Below are positions 47,840 through 57,259 of a stretch of 64,000 bases of DNA, one piece after another. How positions within the stretch are numbered: position 1 is the stretch's first letter; each line of letters opens with the position of its first letter. The stretch comes from Planococcus kocurii (GTDB taxonomy: Bacteria > Bacillota > Bacilli > Bacillales_A > Planococcaceae): contig NZ_CP013661.2 of assembly GCF_001465835.2 (NCBI RefSeq), positions 3,030,501 through 3,094,500 on the forward strand. The letters are read 5' to 3'. The notes below the pieces were generated by a model. The model was not told the DNA's origin. It searched no databases and was given only the letters and a program-made list of their open reading frames with translations. The translations under genes were made by a program, and so were the position numbers.

Positions 47840-48910
47840 TTGAGCGATCGTAAAGCAGCATTAGATATGGCGTTAAAACAAATAGAAAAGCAATTCGGTA
47901 AAGGTTCTGTCATGAAATTAGGAGAAAAAACCGACCGTAATATATCATCCGTTTCAAGTGGTTCTTTGGCATTGGATACAGCGTTAGGAATAGGCGGATA
48001 TCCACGTGGGCGTGTCATTGAAATATACGGCCCGGAAAGTTCAGGTAAAACAACAGTTTCTCTTCATGCTATTGCCGAAGTTCAAGCGACAGGCGGAACA
48101 GCAGCGTTTATTGATGCAGAGCATGCATTAGATCCTGTTTACGCAAAAAATTTAGGTGTTAACATTGATGAATTATTGCTTTCTCAACCGGATACTGGCG
48201 AGCAAGCACTTGAAATTGCCGAAGCACTTGTTCGAAGTGGAGCAGTTGATATCGTCGTTGTCGATTCAGTAGCAGCATTAGTACCAAAAGCTGAAATTGA
48301 AGGCGAAATGGGCGATTCTCATATGGGGTTACAGGCACGTTTAATGTCTCAAGCTCTTCGTAAATTGTCTGGTGTCATCAACAAATCAAATACAATCGTT
48401 ATTTTCATTAACCAAATTCGCGAAAAAATTGGTGTGATGTTCGGTAACCCAGAAACCACTCCTGGTGGTCGTGCGTTGAAATTCTATTCATCTGTCCGTC
48501 TAGAAGTCCGTCGTGCAGAAGCATTGAAATCGGGAACTGAAATTATCGGTAACAGAACAAAAATAAAAGTAGTAAAAAACAAAGTAGCTCCACCGTTCCG
48601 TACAGCTGAGGTTGATATTATGTACGGAAAAGGAATTTCACGAGAAGGTGAAATTGTCGATATCGGTTCTGACATGGAAATTATTCAAAAGAGCGGTTCA
48701 TGGTATTCTTATAATGAAGAAAGAATCGGTCAAGGTCGTGAAAATGTTAAGCAATTCTTGCTTAAAAATCCAGAAATTCGCAATGAAATTTCTAATAAAA
48801 TTCGTGAATCTTCTGGAATGGAAGCAGCAACTTATACAATTGCTGGAAACAAAGATACAGCAGAAGATTTTAACTTGTTGATGGATGAAGACGACTCATC
48901 AGGCAAGTAG
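47840..48910 (+). CDS. recA: Recombinase RecA
   Basis: ATP-dependent strand-exchange protein and SOS co-protease. The start is TTG, 7 nt after AGGAGGA; 356 residues. Walker [10 protein letters not shown], Walker [22 protein letters not shown], loop L2 region [19 protein letters not shown], and an acidic C-terminal tail are present. Controlled by the SOS box at 47745-47758. Confidence 0.98.
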   Translation: MSDRKAALDMALKQIEKQFGKGSVMKLGEKTDRNISSVSSGSLALDTALGIGGYPRGRVIEIYGPESSGKTTVSLHAIAEVQATGGTAAFIDAEHALDPVYAKNLGVNIDELLLSQPDTGEQALEIAEALVRSGAVDIVVVDSVAALVPKAEIEGEMGDSHMGLQARLMSQALRKLSGVINKSNTIVIFINQIREKIGVMFGNPETTPGGRALKFYSSVRLEVRRAEALKSGTEIIGNRTKIKVVKNKVAPPFRTAEVDIMYGKGISREGEIVDIGSDMEIIQKSGSWYSYNEERIGQGRENVKQFLLKNPEIRNEISNKIRESSGMEAATYTIAGNKDTAEDFNLLMDEDDSSGK

Positions 48911-48921
48911 AATAAGAAAGA

Positions 48922-48952
48922 AAAAGCCGCAAGCTATGCTTGGCGGCTTTTC
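48922..48952 (+). terminator. Terminator after recA
   Basis: AAAAGCCGC and GCGGCTTTT arms (48922-48951) with an inner AAGC/GCTT extension, ending in a T-rich stretch. Confidence 0.88.
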
Positions 48953-48954
48953 TA

Positions 48955-49138
48955 TTGTGTAGCTCCATCGACCAACTCTTCGGTTCGTAAGCTGCTTAAG
49001 GTCATACAAAAGTTGGGCAGCTTAAACCTAAACTGCTCCTGCAGCCTCTTGTGCTTTGTCGCAAAGTGATGGCCCAAACTACCTTTGAGCCATCACTTGC
49101 CTGTCAGAGCTGAACGACCGCTTCCGCTTTTCCTGGGT
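48955..49138 (-). repeat. Divergent copy of the 120-bp palindromic repeat family
   Basis: It opens with TTGTGTAGCTCCATCGACC and ends CGACCGCTTCCGCTTTTCCT, matching the ends of the family seen at 59442-59563. Inner arms AAGCTGC/GCAGCTT and AAGTGATGGC/GCCATCACTT (49064-49073 with 49089-49098). The outer arms no longer pair, so the copy looks recombined or decayed. The rest of the 360-nt gap before rny is AT-rich with no gene. Confidence 0.65.
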
Positions 49139-49270
49139 TGACACGACATAAGTCCAGCTATACAATTAAAATTGTATAATTTACTAATTTTTAAATTGTT
49201 GCAGTGATAAGAAAAGTTTCATTATTATTCTTTAAAACGAAAAAAATTAATAGCAAGAGGAGGTGTCCGA

Positions 49271-50827
49271 ATGGATAACGCGATCATCTTCGCTTTGCTT
49301 GGTATCATCGTCGGTGTAGTTGTTGGTTATTTTGTAATGAAAAAATCAAATGAGTCCAAAATGGCAGGTGCGAGAAACTCTGCAGAGCAGATCATCGAAG
49401 ATGCAAAGAGAGAAGCCGAAGCGCAGAAAAAAGAAGCCCTTTTGGAAGCAAAAGACGAAAATCACAAATTGCGTACTGAAACAGAATCTGATATTCGGGA
49501 ACGCCGATCTGAACTTCAAAAACAAGAAAATCGGTTGTTGCAGAGAGAAGAAAATTTAGATCGCAAAGATGATGCATTAAACAAAAGAGAAGCGAGTCTA
49601 GAGCGTAAAGATGAAGCACTCGTAGAAAAACAACAGCATATTGAACAGATGGAGAGCAAAGCTGAAGAGTTAGTTCATCAGCAGCAAGTTGAAATGGAAC
49701 GTATTTCCTCTTTGACACGCGAAGAAGCCAAGTCGATCATCTTACAGGATGTTGAAAAAGAACTTTCAACAGATATTGCGGTAATGATGAAAGAAGCCGA
49801 AGCTCGCGCCAAAGAAGAATCAGACAAAAAAGCAAAAAATATTTTGTCCTTGGCGATGCAGCGTTTTGCAGCAGACCATGTAGCAGAAACGACTGTCTCA
49901 GTAGTGAACTTGCCAAACGACGAGATGAAAGGGCGTATCATTGGGCGTGAAGGACGTAACATCCGTACGCTTGAAACTCTTACGGGAATCGATTTAATCA
50001 TCGATGATACACCAGAAGCGGTTATTCTATCAGGATTTGATCCAATTCGCCGTGAAACGGCGCGATTGGCTCTAGAAAAACTGGTATCAGATGGCCGTAT
50101 CCATCCGGCGCGTATCGAAGAAATGGTTGAGAAGTCAAGACGTGAAGTGGATGAGCAAATTCGTGAAATTGGTGAACAAACGACATTTGACGTAGGCGTG
50201 CACAACTTGCATCCTGACTTGATCAAAATTCTTGGACGCCTTCGCTACCGTACAAGTTATGGACAAAATGTGCTGAAGCACTCTGTGGAAGTAGCATTCT
50301 TGTCAGGCTTAATGGCAGCTGAACTTGGAGAAGATGTTACCCTCGCTCGTCGTGCTGGACTTCTACATGACATTGGTAAAGCCATCGATCATGAAGTAGA
50401 AGGTAGCCACGTTGAAATCGGTGTAGAACTTGGAACGAAGTACAAAGAGCATCCTGTAGTGATTAACAGTATTGCTTCCCATCACGGTGACACAGAAGCG
50501 ACTTCCATCATTTCGGTCATCGTCGCAGCAGCAGATGCATTGTCTGCCGCTCGTCCAGGTGCAAGAAGTGAAACATTGGAAAACTACATTCGTCGCCTAG
50601 AAAAACTTGAAGAAATTTCCGAGTCGTATGAAGGCGTGGAGAAATCATTCGCGATTCAAGCAGGACGTGAAATTCGCATCATGGTTCGTCCGGAACAAAT
50701 TGATGACATGACGGCACATCGTCTTGCTCGTGACATTCGGAAACGGATTGAAGAAGAGTTAGACTATCCAGGTCACATCAAAGTAACGGTTATTAGAGAA
50801 ACAAGAGCAGTTGAATACGCAAAATAA
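49271..50827 (+). CDS. rny: Ribonuclease Y
   Basis: Membrane-anchored endoribonuclease initiating mRNA decay. It has 518 residues: N-terminal transmembrane helix (residues 4-24), a long coiled coil rich in Glu/Lys/Arg (about 25-200), KH domain ([26 protein letters not shown]) and HD domain with the metal motif [22 protein letters not shown] precedes the ATG. It precedes ymdB and is close to ricA, whose product, as part of the Y-complex, guides RNase Y in B. subtilis. Confidence 0.97.
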   Translation: MDNAIIFALLGIIVGVVVGYFVMKKSNESKMAGARNSAEQIIEDAKREAEAQKKEALLEAKDENHKLRTETESDIRERRSELQKQENRLLQREENLDRKDDALNKREASLERKDEALVEKQQHIEQMESKAEELVHQQQVEMERISSLTREEAKSIILQDVEKELSTDIAVMMKEAEARAKEESDKKAKNILSLAMQRFAADHVAETTVSVVNLPNDEMKGRIIGREGRNIRTLETLTGIDLIIDDTPEAVILSGFDPIRRETARLALEKLVSDGRIHPARIEEMVEKSRREVDEQIREIGEQTTFDVGVHNLHPDLIKILGRLRYRTSYGQNVLKHSVEVAFLSGLMAAELGEDVTLARRAGLLHDIGKAIDHEVEGSHVEIGVELGTKYKEHPVVINSIASHHGDTEATSIISVIVAAADALSAARPGARSETLENYIRRLEKLEEISESYEGVEKSFAIQAGREIRIMVRPEQIDDMTAHRLARDIRKRIEEELDYPGHIKVTVIRETRAVEYAK

Positions 50828-50835
50828 TAAGGGTG

Positions 50836-50870
50836 AGGCTTCGATGAATGTCTATTCAAAGAAGCCTTTT
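50836..50870 (+). terminator. Partial terminator between rny and ymdB
   Basis: AGGCTTC (50836-50842) pairs with GAAGCCT (50861-50867), followed by TTTTTCTT; an 18-nt loop makes it moderate in strength, so some read-through into ymdB is expected. Confidence 0.65.
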
Positions 50871-50892
50871 TCTTATGGAAAAAGGTGAGTTT

Positions 50893-51690
50893 GTGAAAAT
50901 TTTATTTATTGGAGATATTGTTGGATCCATTGGAAGAGATGCACTTGAATCGTATTTACCGAGACTGAAAAGAAAGTATTCACCAGACGTTATCATTGCG
51001 AATGGCGAGAACGCAGCAGCTGGACGCGGCATTACCAAGGCTATTTACCAGGATCTTTTGTTTATGGGAGTAGATATGGTAACCATGGGCAATCATACAT
51101 GGGATCAAAAAGAAATTTTTGATTTTATTGATGAAGTCGATTACTTGATCCGTCCAGCTAACTTCTCAGACGAAGCACCGGGACGTGGCATGGCGACTGT
51201 TACAAAAAATGGCCAAACTTTATCGGTCATCAATTTGCATGGTCGTGTGTTCTTGCCGCCGCATGAAGATCCATTTCAAAAAGTGGATGAGCTAATGGCT
51301 GAAGCTAAAGCCATTTCACCGCTCGTATTTGTAGATTTTCACGCTGAAGCAACAAGTGAAAAAATCGCGATGGGTTGGCATTTAGATGGCCGCGCTTCAG
51401 TTGTTGTTGGGACGCATACCCATGTTCAAACTGCCGATGCACGCATTTTGCCAAACGGTACTGCCTATATCTCAGATGTGGGGATGACAGGACCGTATGA
51501 TGAAATTTTGGGAATGAATAAAGAAGCTGTACTTTATCGTTTCAAGACCAATATGCCAACACGTTTCGAAGTACCAAAGCGTGGACGTTCAGTAGTCAGT
51601 GGCTTTTTCACTGAAGTTGACGACCAAACAGGGAAAGCGATTAGTTTTGAACGCATATATATCAATGAAGATTATCCATTCCAAGGCTAA
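50893..51690 (+). CDS. ymdB: YmdB metallophosphoesterase
   Basis: 265-residue calcineurin-like phosphodiesterase; in B. subtilis it hydrolyses 2',3'-cyclic nucleotides and influences RNase Y, biofilm and motility gene expression. Metal-binding motifs: FIGDIVG, NGENAAAGRG, GNHTWDQKE, DFHAEATSEK and GTHTHVQTADARI. The GTG start is chosen because AAAGGTGAG lies just upstream; the ATG at 50848 would run through the rny terminator. Confidence 0.93.
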   Translation: MKILFIGDIVGSIGRDALESYLPRLKRKYSPDVIIANGENAAAGRGITKAIYQDLLFMGVDMVTMGNHTWDQKEIFDFIDEVDYLIRPANFSDEAPGRGMATVTKNGQTLSVINLHGRVFLPPHEDPFQKVDELMAEAKAISPLVFVDFHAEATSEKIAMGWHLDGRASVVVGTHTHVQTADARILPNGTAYISDVGMTGPYDEILGMNKEAVLYRFKTNMPTRFEVPKRGRSVVSGFFTEVDDQTGKAISFERIYINEDYPFQG

Positions 51691-51734
51691 ACCTTCAACT
51701 TCTTGACGAAACTCCGACAATTCAAGCAGACACC

Positions 51735-51764
51735 TTGAAGTGCGTGCCTGGTTTTCAGTATAAT
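51735..51764 (+). promoter_or_regulatory. Promoter of ricA
   Basis: TTGAAG (51735-51740) and TATAAT (51759-51764), 18-nt spacer, leaving a leader of about 210 nt before ricA with no gene. B. subtilis has spoVS, tdh, kbl and miaB in this interval; none is present. Confidence 0.65.
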
Positions 51765-51979
51765 GAGGTAGCGTTTAAAACAAGTTTCGTTATGAAATCT
51801 GTTGCAAATTCTTTAAATCGATTAAACTGCTCGCAAAAGGGAAAAATCCGGTTCGATGTATTTAGACGTCGAGGTAGGTTTTGTGCCTAAAAAATAAAGT
51901 GACTGACTGAAACTAAAACATGGTCGTTGAGCGATGACAGTATAGAAGTCGTGTCAGACCAGGAAATGGGTGTCTTAAA

Positions 51980-52408
51980 ATGACGTATACAAAACAAGAA
52001 ATCGTCGCAAAAGCGCGCGAAGTAGCAGATATGATTGCGGCAACAGAAGAAGTGGATTTCTTTAAACGTGCAGAAGCACAAATTAATGAAAACCAGCAAA
52101 TTCGTGAAAAAATTGCCAGCCTGAAAAGTTTGCAGAAACAAGCAGTCAATTTCCAGGCGTATGGTAAAGAGCGCGCGTTGACATTGATCGAAGGAAAAAT
52201 CACGAAAATTGAAGAAGAAATCGACGCTGTGCCGATTGTTCAAGAATTCAAACAATCACAGAGCGACGTCAATTCTTTATTGCAGATGGTTTCAACCGCC
52301 ATTGCCAACCAAGTAACAAATAACATCATTACTGAAACAGGCGGCGACTTGCTGCGCGGCGAAACCGGATCAAAAGTCCGCAACGACAAACCAGGAAGCT
52401 GCGGGTAA
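51980..52408 (+). CDS. ricA: RicA (YmcA), Y-complex subunit
   Basis: 142-residue helical protein of the YlbF/YmcA family. EEVDFFKRAEAQINEN, LQKQAVNFQAYGKE and the C-terminal GGDLLRGETGSKV match RicA, and a Cys two residues from the end (GSCG) fits the Fe-S-liganding role known for the Ric complex. With RicF and RicT it directs RNase Y processing and affects biofilm and competence. It is normally followed by cotE and mutS; here cotE is replaced by a tandem repeat array. Confidence 0.92.
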   Translation: MTYTKQEIVAKAREVADMIAATEEVDFFKRAEAQINENQQIREKIASLKSLQKQAVNFQAYGKERALTLIEGKITKIEEEIDAVPIVQEFKQSQSDVNSLLQMVSTAIANQVTNNIITETGGDLLRGETGSKVRNDKPGSCG

Positions 52409-52409
52409 C

Positions 52410-52700
52410 AAGAAAAGCATAAACGACCGTTTAGTCCCGACGGCATAAGACGCTCTGAAGAAGTGGCGTACTTTGCCACGTAGTCAGAGTGGCTTATGAC
52501 CCGAGGGACTGGTCGCTTGAGCTGGACAAAGAAAAGCATAAGTGCCCGTTTAGTCCCGACAGGCTTAAGACAGACAGGGCATGTGGCGTGTTTGTGCCAC
52601 TTGACCGGGCTGTCTTAAGACCCCGAGGGACTGGGCACTGGAGCTGGACAAAGAAAAGCATAAACGACCGTTTAGTCCCGACGGCATAAAACATTCCGAC
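52410..52700 (+). repeat. Tandem array of a palindromic 120-bp repeat (two full units plus one truncated)
   Basis: Unit A 52410-52528 (119 bp), unit B 52529-52650 (122 bp), unit C from 52651 matching A for about 42 bp and then lost. Each unit begins AAGAAAAGCATAA and ends GAGCTGGACA. Arms in A: CGACC/GGTCG, AGTCCC/GGGACT, CATAAG/CTTATG, CTCTGA/TCAGAG, GTGGC/GCCAC. Arms in B: GTGCCC/GGGCAC, AGTCCC/GGGACT, CTTAAGACAG/CTGTCTTAAG, GTGGC/GCCAC. Paired positions change together. It lies between ricA and a terminator at 52750. No ORF of note in the 435-nt gap. Confidence 0.85.
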
Positions 52701-52749
52701 CGATAGAGCTAAATGCAAGCCCGAATTAAAACGTAGGTAAACAGAAGTA

Positions 52750-52781
52750 AACTGAAAGAGCCAAAGCTCTTTCAGTTTTTT
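52750..52781 (+). terminator. Terminator between ricA and mutS
   Basis: A perfect 12-bp stem AACTGAAAGAGC (52750-52761)/GCTCTTTCAGTT (52766-52777) around CAAA, then T4. Probably the original ricA terminator, now 340 nt from the gene. A TATAAT at 52803-52808 may be the mutS -10. Confidence 0.92.
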
Positions 52782-52843
52782 CTTTTCCAGCTGTATTTTT
52801 GGTATAATAGAAAAACGACAATCGATTTGAAAGAGGTTTTAAT

Positions 52844-55369
52844 ATGGCACCGACACCGATGATGCAACAATATTTTCAAGTGAAATCTGAATACTTGGAT
52901 GCTTTTTTATTTTTCCGTTTGGGCGATTTTTATGAGTTGTTCTACGATGACGCGATTAAAGCGTCGCAAATACTAGAAATTACCTTAACTAGCCGTGGTG
53001 GAACTGGGGATGACCGAATTCCGATGTGCGGGGTTCCTCATCATGCAGCAAAAAACTATATCGACCAATTGATTTTAAAAGGTCATAAAGTGGCCATCTG
53101 TGAACAAGTAGAAGATCCAAAACTAACAAAAGGTGTTGTGAAGCGTGAAGTTGTCCGGTTAATTACACCGGGTACTCATACAGAAGGAAAAAGCGTTGAC
53201 TCTAAATCGAACGTCTTTTTAGCTGCAGCTGACGAACTTGCTGATGGATTTGGTTTGTCCTATGTCGATATCAGCACAGGTGAAGCAACAGCTACGTACA
53301 TAATGGGGACGGAAAAAGCTTTGTTGCAGGAATTGCAATCTTTGAATATTCGCGAGCTGGTCGTTTCAGAGCAATTATTCGTTTTGCTGACTGAAGAAGA
53401 ACAAGGACTGGTATTATCCATTGAGACGATGGAAAATGCCTATCCGCTATCACCAGAACAAGTCGCTGACTGTCCGGAAGATTTGCGGATGAGCAGTCAT
53501 CGGTTACTGACATATATTTCTCGCACGCAAAAACAATCACTTGATCACATCCAAGCGTTTTCCTATAAAGAAAATAATCAATTACTAAGTATCGATTTTC
53601 ATTCAAAGCGGAATTTGGAATTATTGCAATCGATTCGGGGCAGCGAAACAAAAGGGACCTTGCTTTGGCTCCTAGATGAAACCATGACGGCGATGGGGAG
53701 CCGAAAGCTAAAGCAGTGGTTGCATCAGCCACTAGCAAACAAAAGAATGATTGAAGAGCGTCAGCAAATGGTAGCGGCATTGATTGACCAGTATTTCGTG
53801 CGTGTAGAGCTTCAGGGGCTATTAAAAGAAGTTTATGACCTGGAACGCCTATCCGGTCGAATTGCCTTTGGTAGCGCCAGTGGACGTGATTTAGCACAGC
53901 TTAGAAGTTCCCTTGAGAAAGTTCCTGTGCTCATTGAAGAATTAGCGAATTCCGGCAATTTAGCGTTGCAGGACTTTAGTGGCAAACTAGACCGCTGCAT
54001 AGAAGTTTGTGAACTATTGCAAGCGATTAGCGAAAGTCCCCCATTGTCTTCAAAAGAAGGCGGCGTTATACGCGACGGCTTTCATCAACAGCTTGATGAA
54101 TACCGAGATGCTTCGCGTAACGGCAAAGATTGGATTGCCGCGCTTGAACAAAGAGAACGCAAATTAACGGGCATTAAATCGTTAAAAATTGGCTATAACC
54201 GCATTTTCGGCTATTATATTGAAATTTCTAAAGCCAATATGCATTTAGCTGATTTAGAACGCTACGATCGCAAACAAACGCTCGCTAACGCAGAACGTTA
54301 TACGACTCCTGAACTGAAAGAAAAAGAAGCGTTAATCTTAACGGCTGAAGAAGAAAGTTTGTCACTTGAATATGAGTTGTTTGTGGCGATTCGAGAGGAA
54401 GTCAAACAATACATTTCACGTATTCAACGACTTGCTTCTTCTCTCAGTGGACTGGATGTCTTTTTGAGTTTTGCTAATGTGGCAGAAAAATACCGTTTCG
54501 TCAAACCTGAATTTAATGAATCGACAGAAATATCGATTATAGAAGGGCGTCACCCGGTTGTGGAAAAAATGCTCAATAAGCAACATTATGTACCGAATGA
54601 TTGTGTCCTTGCGGAAGATAAAAATATGTTGTTGATTACAGGGCCCAACATGTCGGGGAAAAGTACGTATATGCGACAAGTAGCGCTAACGATTGTGCTT
54701 GCGCAAATTGGCAGTTACGTTCCTGCTGAATCTGCAAATTTGCCAATTGTTGATCAAATTTTTACGCGTATTGGAGCAGCCGATGACTTAGTGTCAGGCC
54801 AAAGTACTTTTATGGTCGAAATGCTCGAGTCGCAATATGCGATTACACATGCGACAAAAAACAGCTTATTGCTGTTTGATGAAATCGGTCGCGGTACATC
54901 AACATACGATGGCATGGCATTAGCGCAGTCGATGATTGAATACATTCATAGAGAAATTGGTGCCAATACACTTTTCTCTACGCATTACCACGAGTTGACG
55001 GCATTGGAAAATTCGCTGGACAAGCTTCATAATGTCCATGTCGCGGCAATGGAGCAATCGGGTAAAGTCGTGTTTCTTCATAAAGTGAAAAAAGGGCCAG
55101 CAGACAAGAGTTACGGGATTCATGTTGCTGAACTGGCGAATCTACCAGAACCCATTCTTGCCCGTGCACGTGAATTGCTCAAAACCTTTGAAGAAGATAA
55201 AAAGAAGCAGCCTACAACAATCGAGCAATTATCATTTTTTGATGATGCAGATACAGAAAAAGACGAAATTTTACAGACCATTAAGGACGTTCAAGTATCC
55301 GCAATGACACCTCTTCAAGCTTTGCAGATGCTTAACGATTTGCAACAAAAGTTAACGGCTAAGGAGTGA
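52844..55369 (+). CDS. mutS: DNA mismatch repair ATPase MutS
   Basis: Mismatch-recognition protein, 841 residues. The mismatch-binding FYELF motif appears early (FFRLGDFYELFYDDA). The connector, lever and clamp domains are followed by the ABC-type ATPase with Walker A GPNMSGKSTYMRQ, and with DEIGRGTSTYDGMALA and FSTHYHELT. Codon space to mutL is 4 nt and the mutL ribosome site overlaps the mutS stop, so the pair is one operon. Confidence 0.98.
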   Translation: MAPTPMMQQYFQVKSEYLDAFLFFRLGDFYELFYDDAIKASQILEITLTSRGGTGDDRIPMCGVPHHAAKNYIDQLILKGHKVAICEQVEDPKLTKGVVKREVVRLITPGTHTEGKSVDSKSNVFLAAADELADGFGLSYVDISTGEATATYIMGTEKALLQELQSLNIRELVVSEQLFVLLTEEEQGLVLSIETMENAYPLSPEQVADCPEDLRMSSHRLLTYISRTQKQSLDHIQAFSYKENNQLLSIDFHSKRNLELLQSIRGSETKGTLLWLLDETMTAMGSRKLKQWLHQPLANKRMIEERQQMVAALIDQYFVRVELQGLLKEVYDLERLSGRIAFGSASGRDLAQLRSSLEKVPVLIEELANSGNLALQDFSGKLDRCIEVCELLQAISESPPLSSKEGGVIRDGFHQQLDEYRDASRNGKDWIAALEQRERKLTGIKSLKIGYNRIFGYYIEISKANMHLADLERYDRKQTLANAERYTTPELKEKEALILTAEEESLSLEYELFVAIREEVKQYISRIQRLASSLSGLDVFLSFANVAEKYRFVKPEFNESTEISIIEGRHPVVEKMLNKQHYVPNDCVLAEDKNMLLITGPNMSGKSTYMRQVALTIVLAQIGSYVPAESANLPIVDQIFTRIGAADDLVSGQSTFMVEMLESQYAITHATKNSLLLFDEIGRGTSTYDGMALAQSMIEYIHREIGANTLFSTHYHELTALENSLDKLHNVHVAAMEQSGKVVFLHKVKKGPADKSYGIHVAELANLPEPILARARELLKTFEEDKKKQPTTIEQLSFFDDADTEKDEILQTIKDVQVSAMTPLQALQMLNDLQQKLTAKE

Positions 55370-55373
55370 GAAA

Positions 55374-57188
55374 ATGGGCATCATTCGATTGATGGACGAA
55401 CCTCTATCCAATAAAATATCCGCGGGTGAAGTCGTCGAACGGCCGACTTCGGTCGTTAAGGAATTAGTGGAAAATGCCATCGATGCTGGAAGCACAGCCA
55501 TCGAAGTGTTACTCATCGAAGCAGGGCTAACCTCTATTCAAATTATTGATAACGGTGCAGGTATGGATGCTGATGATGCATTGTTGTCATTTTCCAGACA
55601 CGCCACAAGTAAAATTGCCAATGAGCATGATTTATTCCGGATTCGGACACTTGGGTTTCGAGGTGAGGCACTAGCGAGTATCGCTTCAGTTTCGAAAGTA
55701 ACTTTGCATACATCAAATGGTGCGAGTGGAACTTTTGTGCAAATGGAAGGCGGACGTTTAACCGAGCAACGCGCGGGGTCTCTTAGAAAAGGAACGGATA
55801 TGAAAATCGATCAATTGTTTTTTAATACACCTGCACGGCTAAAATACATGAAAACATTGCAGACAGAATTGGGTCATACCATCGATTTGTTGAACCGTTT
55901 TGCGCTGAGCTATCCAGGTGTTGCTTTTAAGCTGATGCATGACGGCAGAGTGATTCTGCAAACCTCAGGCAGTGGAGAAATCAAGCGCGTATTAGCCGAC
56001 ATTTACGGTGTTGCGATTGCTAAGAAAATGATTCCGTTCGAGGGACAGTCACATGACTATAAAGTATCGGGCTATGCGTCACTTCCTGAAATCACCCGTG
56101 CCAATAAAAACTATATTTCATTGTTTGTAAACGGACGCTGGGTCAAGCATTATGCGATTGCCAACACGGTTCATAAGGCGTATCATACGTTCTTGCCGCT
56201 TGAGCGGCAGCCAATTGTCGTATTAAATATTGAAGGGGATCCTTATTTGACAGATGTCAATGTCCACCCATCAAAACAACAAATTCGTTTGAGTAAAGAA
56301 AAAGAATTGATGGAATTGATCCATGAAACGATTCGACGCACGATTAGTTCAGTTGTGCGTGCACCGATTATCGATCAACCAAAACCCGTCAAACAAGCGC
56401 CGACTAAACAATTAGATCTCTGGAAAAGTTCGTTTACAGTTCAAGAAACAAAACAGTTACCCGCACAAGAATGGTCAGAGCTACCCGTTGAACACGAAAC
56501 GGAAGTTGTTCAACGACAAGAAGAGCCACTTCAAGGTGGAACGCCATTTATTGAAGAATTGCCACCATTAGCAGAACACGAGGAACAACAAGAAAGCCCT
56601 CAATTTCCCGAATTGGAAGTAGTGGGCCAAATTCATGGCACTTATATTGTGGCGCAAAGCCATGATGGTTTTTATTTGATTGATCAGCATGCAGCACAAG
56701 AACGCATCAAATACGAATACTTTCGTGAAAAAGTAGGGGATATTGACAGCAATGAACGACAAACTTTACTGTTGCCGTTAACATTCCATTACAGTCGAGA
56801 TGAAGCGTTGAGGTTAAAAGACCATTTAGCTGTTTTGGCTGATAGTGGCGTATTTTTAGAAGTGTTTGGCGATACATCGTTTATTGTTCGGGAATACCCC
56901 ACTTGGTTTCCGAAAGGATTTGAACAGGAAGTTATTGAAGATTTGATCGAACAGATTTTGAACGAGCGAAAAGTAGATATTAAGAAATTGCGGGAAGATG
57001 CAGCCATTATGATGAGTTGCAAACGCTCGATTAAAGCAAATCATTTTTTGCAGAAACACGATATGGAACGGTTACTGGTAGATTTGAAACAAGCAGAACA
57101 ACCCTTTACTTGTCCGCACGGTCGTCCTGTCATTATCCATTTCAGGACATACGATGTGGAGAAAATGTTCAAACGTGTAATGAATTAA
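55374..57188 (+). CDS. mutL: DNA mismatch repair protein MutL with endonuclease domain
   Basis: 604 residues. The GHKL ATPase N-terminus has ENAIDAGS, DNGAGMD and LGFRGEALASI. A Pro/Gln/Glu-rich linker (about 330-430) joins the C-terminal dimerisation/endonuclease domain, which carries the metal motif DQHAAQERIKYE and the CPHGRPV zinc-site motif near the end. This is the nicking type of MutL expected in bacteria without MutH. Confidence 0.97.
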   Translation: MGIIRLMDEPLSNKISAGEVVERPTSVVKELVENAIDAGSTAIEVLLIEAGLTSIQIIDNGAGMDADDALLSFSRHATSKIANEHDLFRIRTLGFRGEALASIASVSKVTLHTSNGASGTFVQMEGGRLTEQRAGSLRKGTDMKIDQLFFNTPARLKYMKTLQTELGHTIDLLNRFALSYPGVAFKLMHDGRVILQTSGSGEIKRVLADIYGVAIAKKMIPFEGQSHDYKVSGYASLPEITRANKNYISLFVNGRWVKHYAIANTVHKAYHTFLPLERQPIVVLNIEGDPYLTDVNVHPSKQQIRLSKEKELMELIHETIRRTISSVVRAPIIDQPKPVKQAPTKQLDLWKSSFTVQETKQLPAQEWSELPVEHETEVVQRQEEPLQGGTPFIEELPPLAEHEEQQESPQFPELEVVGQIHGTYIVAQSHDGFYLIDQHAAQERIKYEYFREKVGDIDSNERQTLLLPLTFHYSRDEALRLKDHLAVLADSGVFLEVFGDTSFIVREYPTWFPKGFEQEVIEDLIEQILNERKVDIKKLREDAAIMMSCKRSIKANHFLQKHDMERLLVDLKQAEQPFTCPHGRPVIIHFRTYDVEKMFKRVMN

Positions 57189-57259
57189 AAGTTGGCGTCT
57201 AATTTGCCAGCGTTTCGGGTATGAATAGAGAATACGTGTAGTGAGGAAGGGTGTAAACG

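Noticed and set aside
52410..52700. Tandem repeats considered as a CRISPR array.
   Set aside because: Units are about 120 bp and palindromic with no short repeat/unique spacer alternation, and no cas genes are present.
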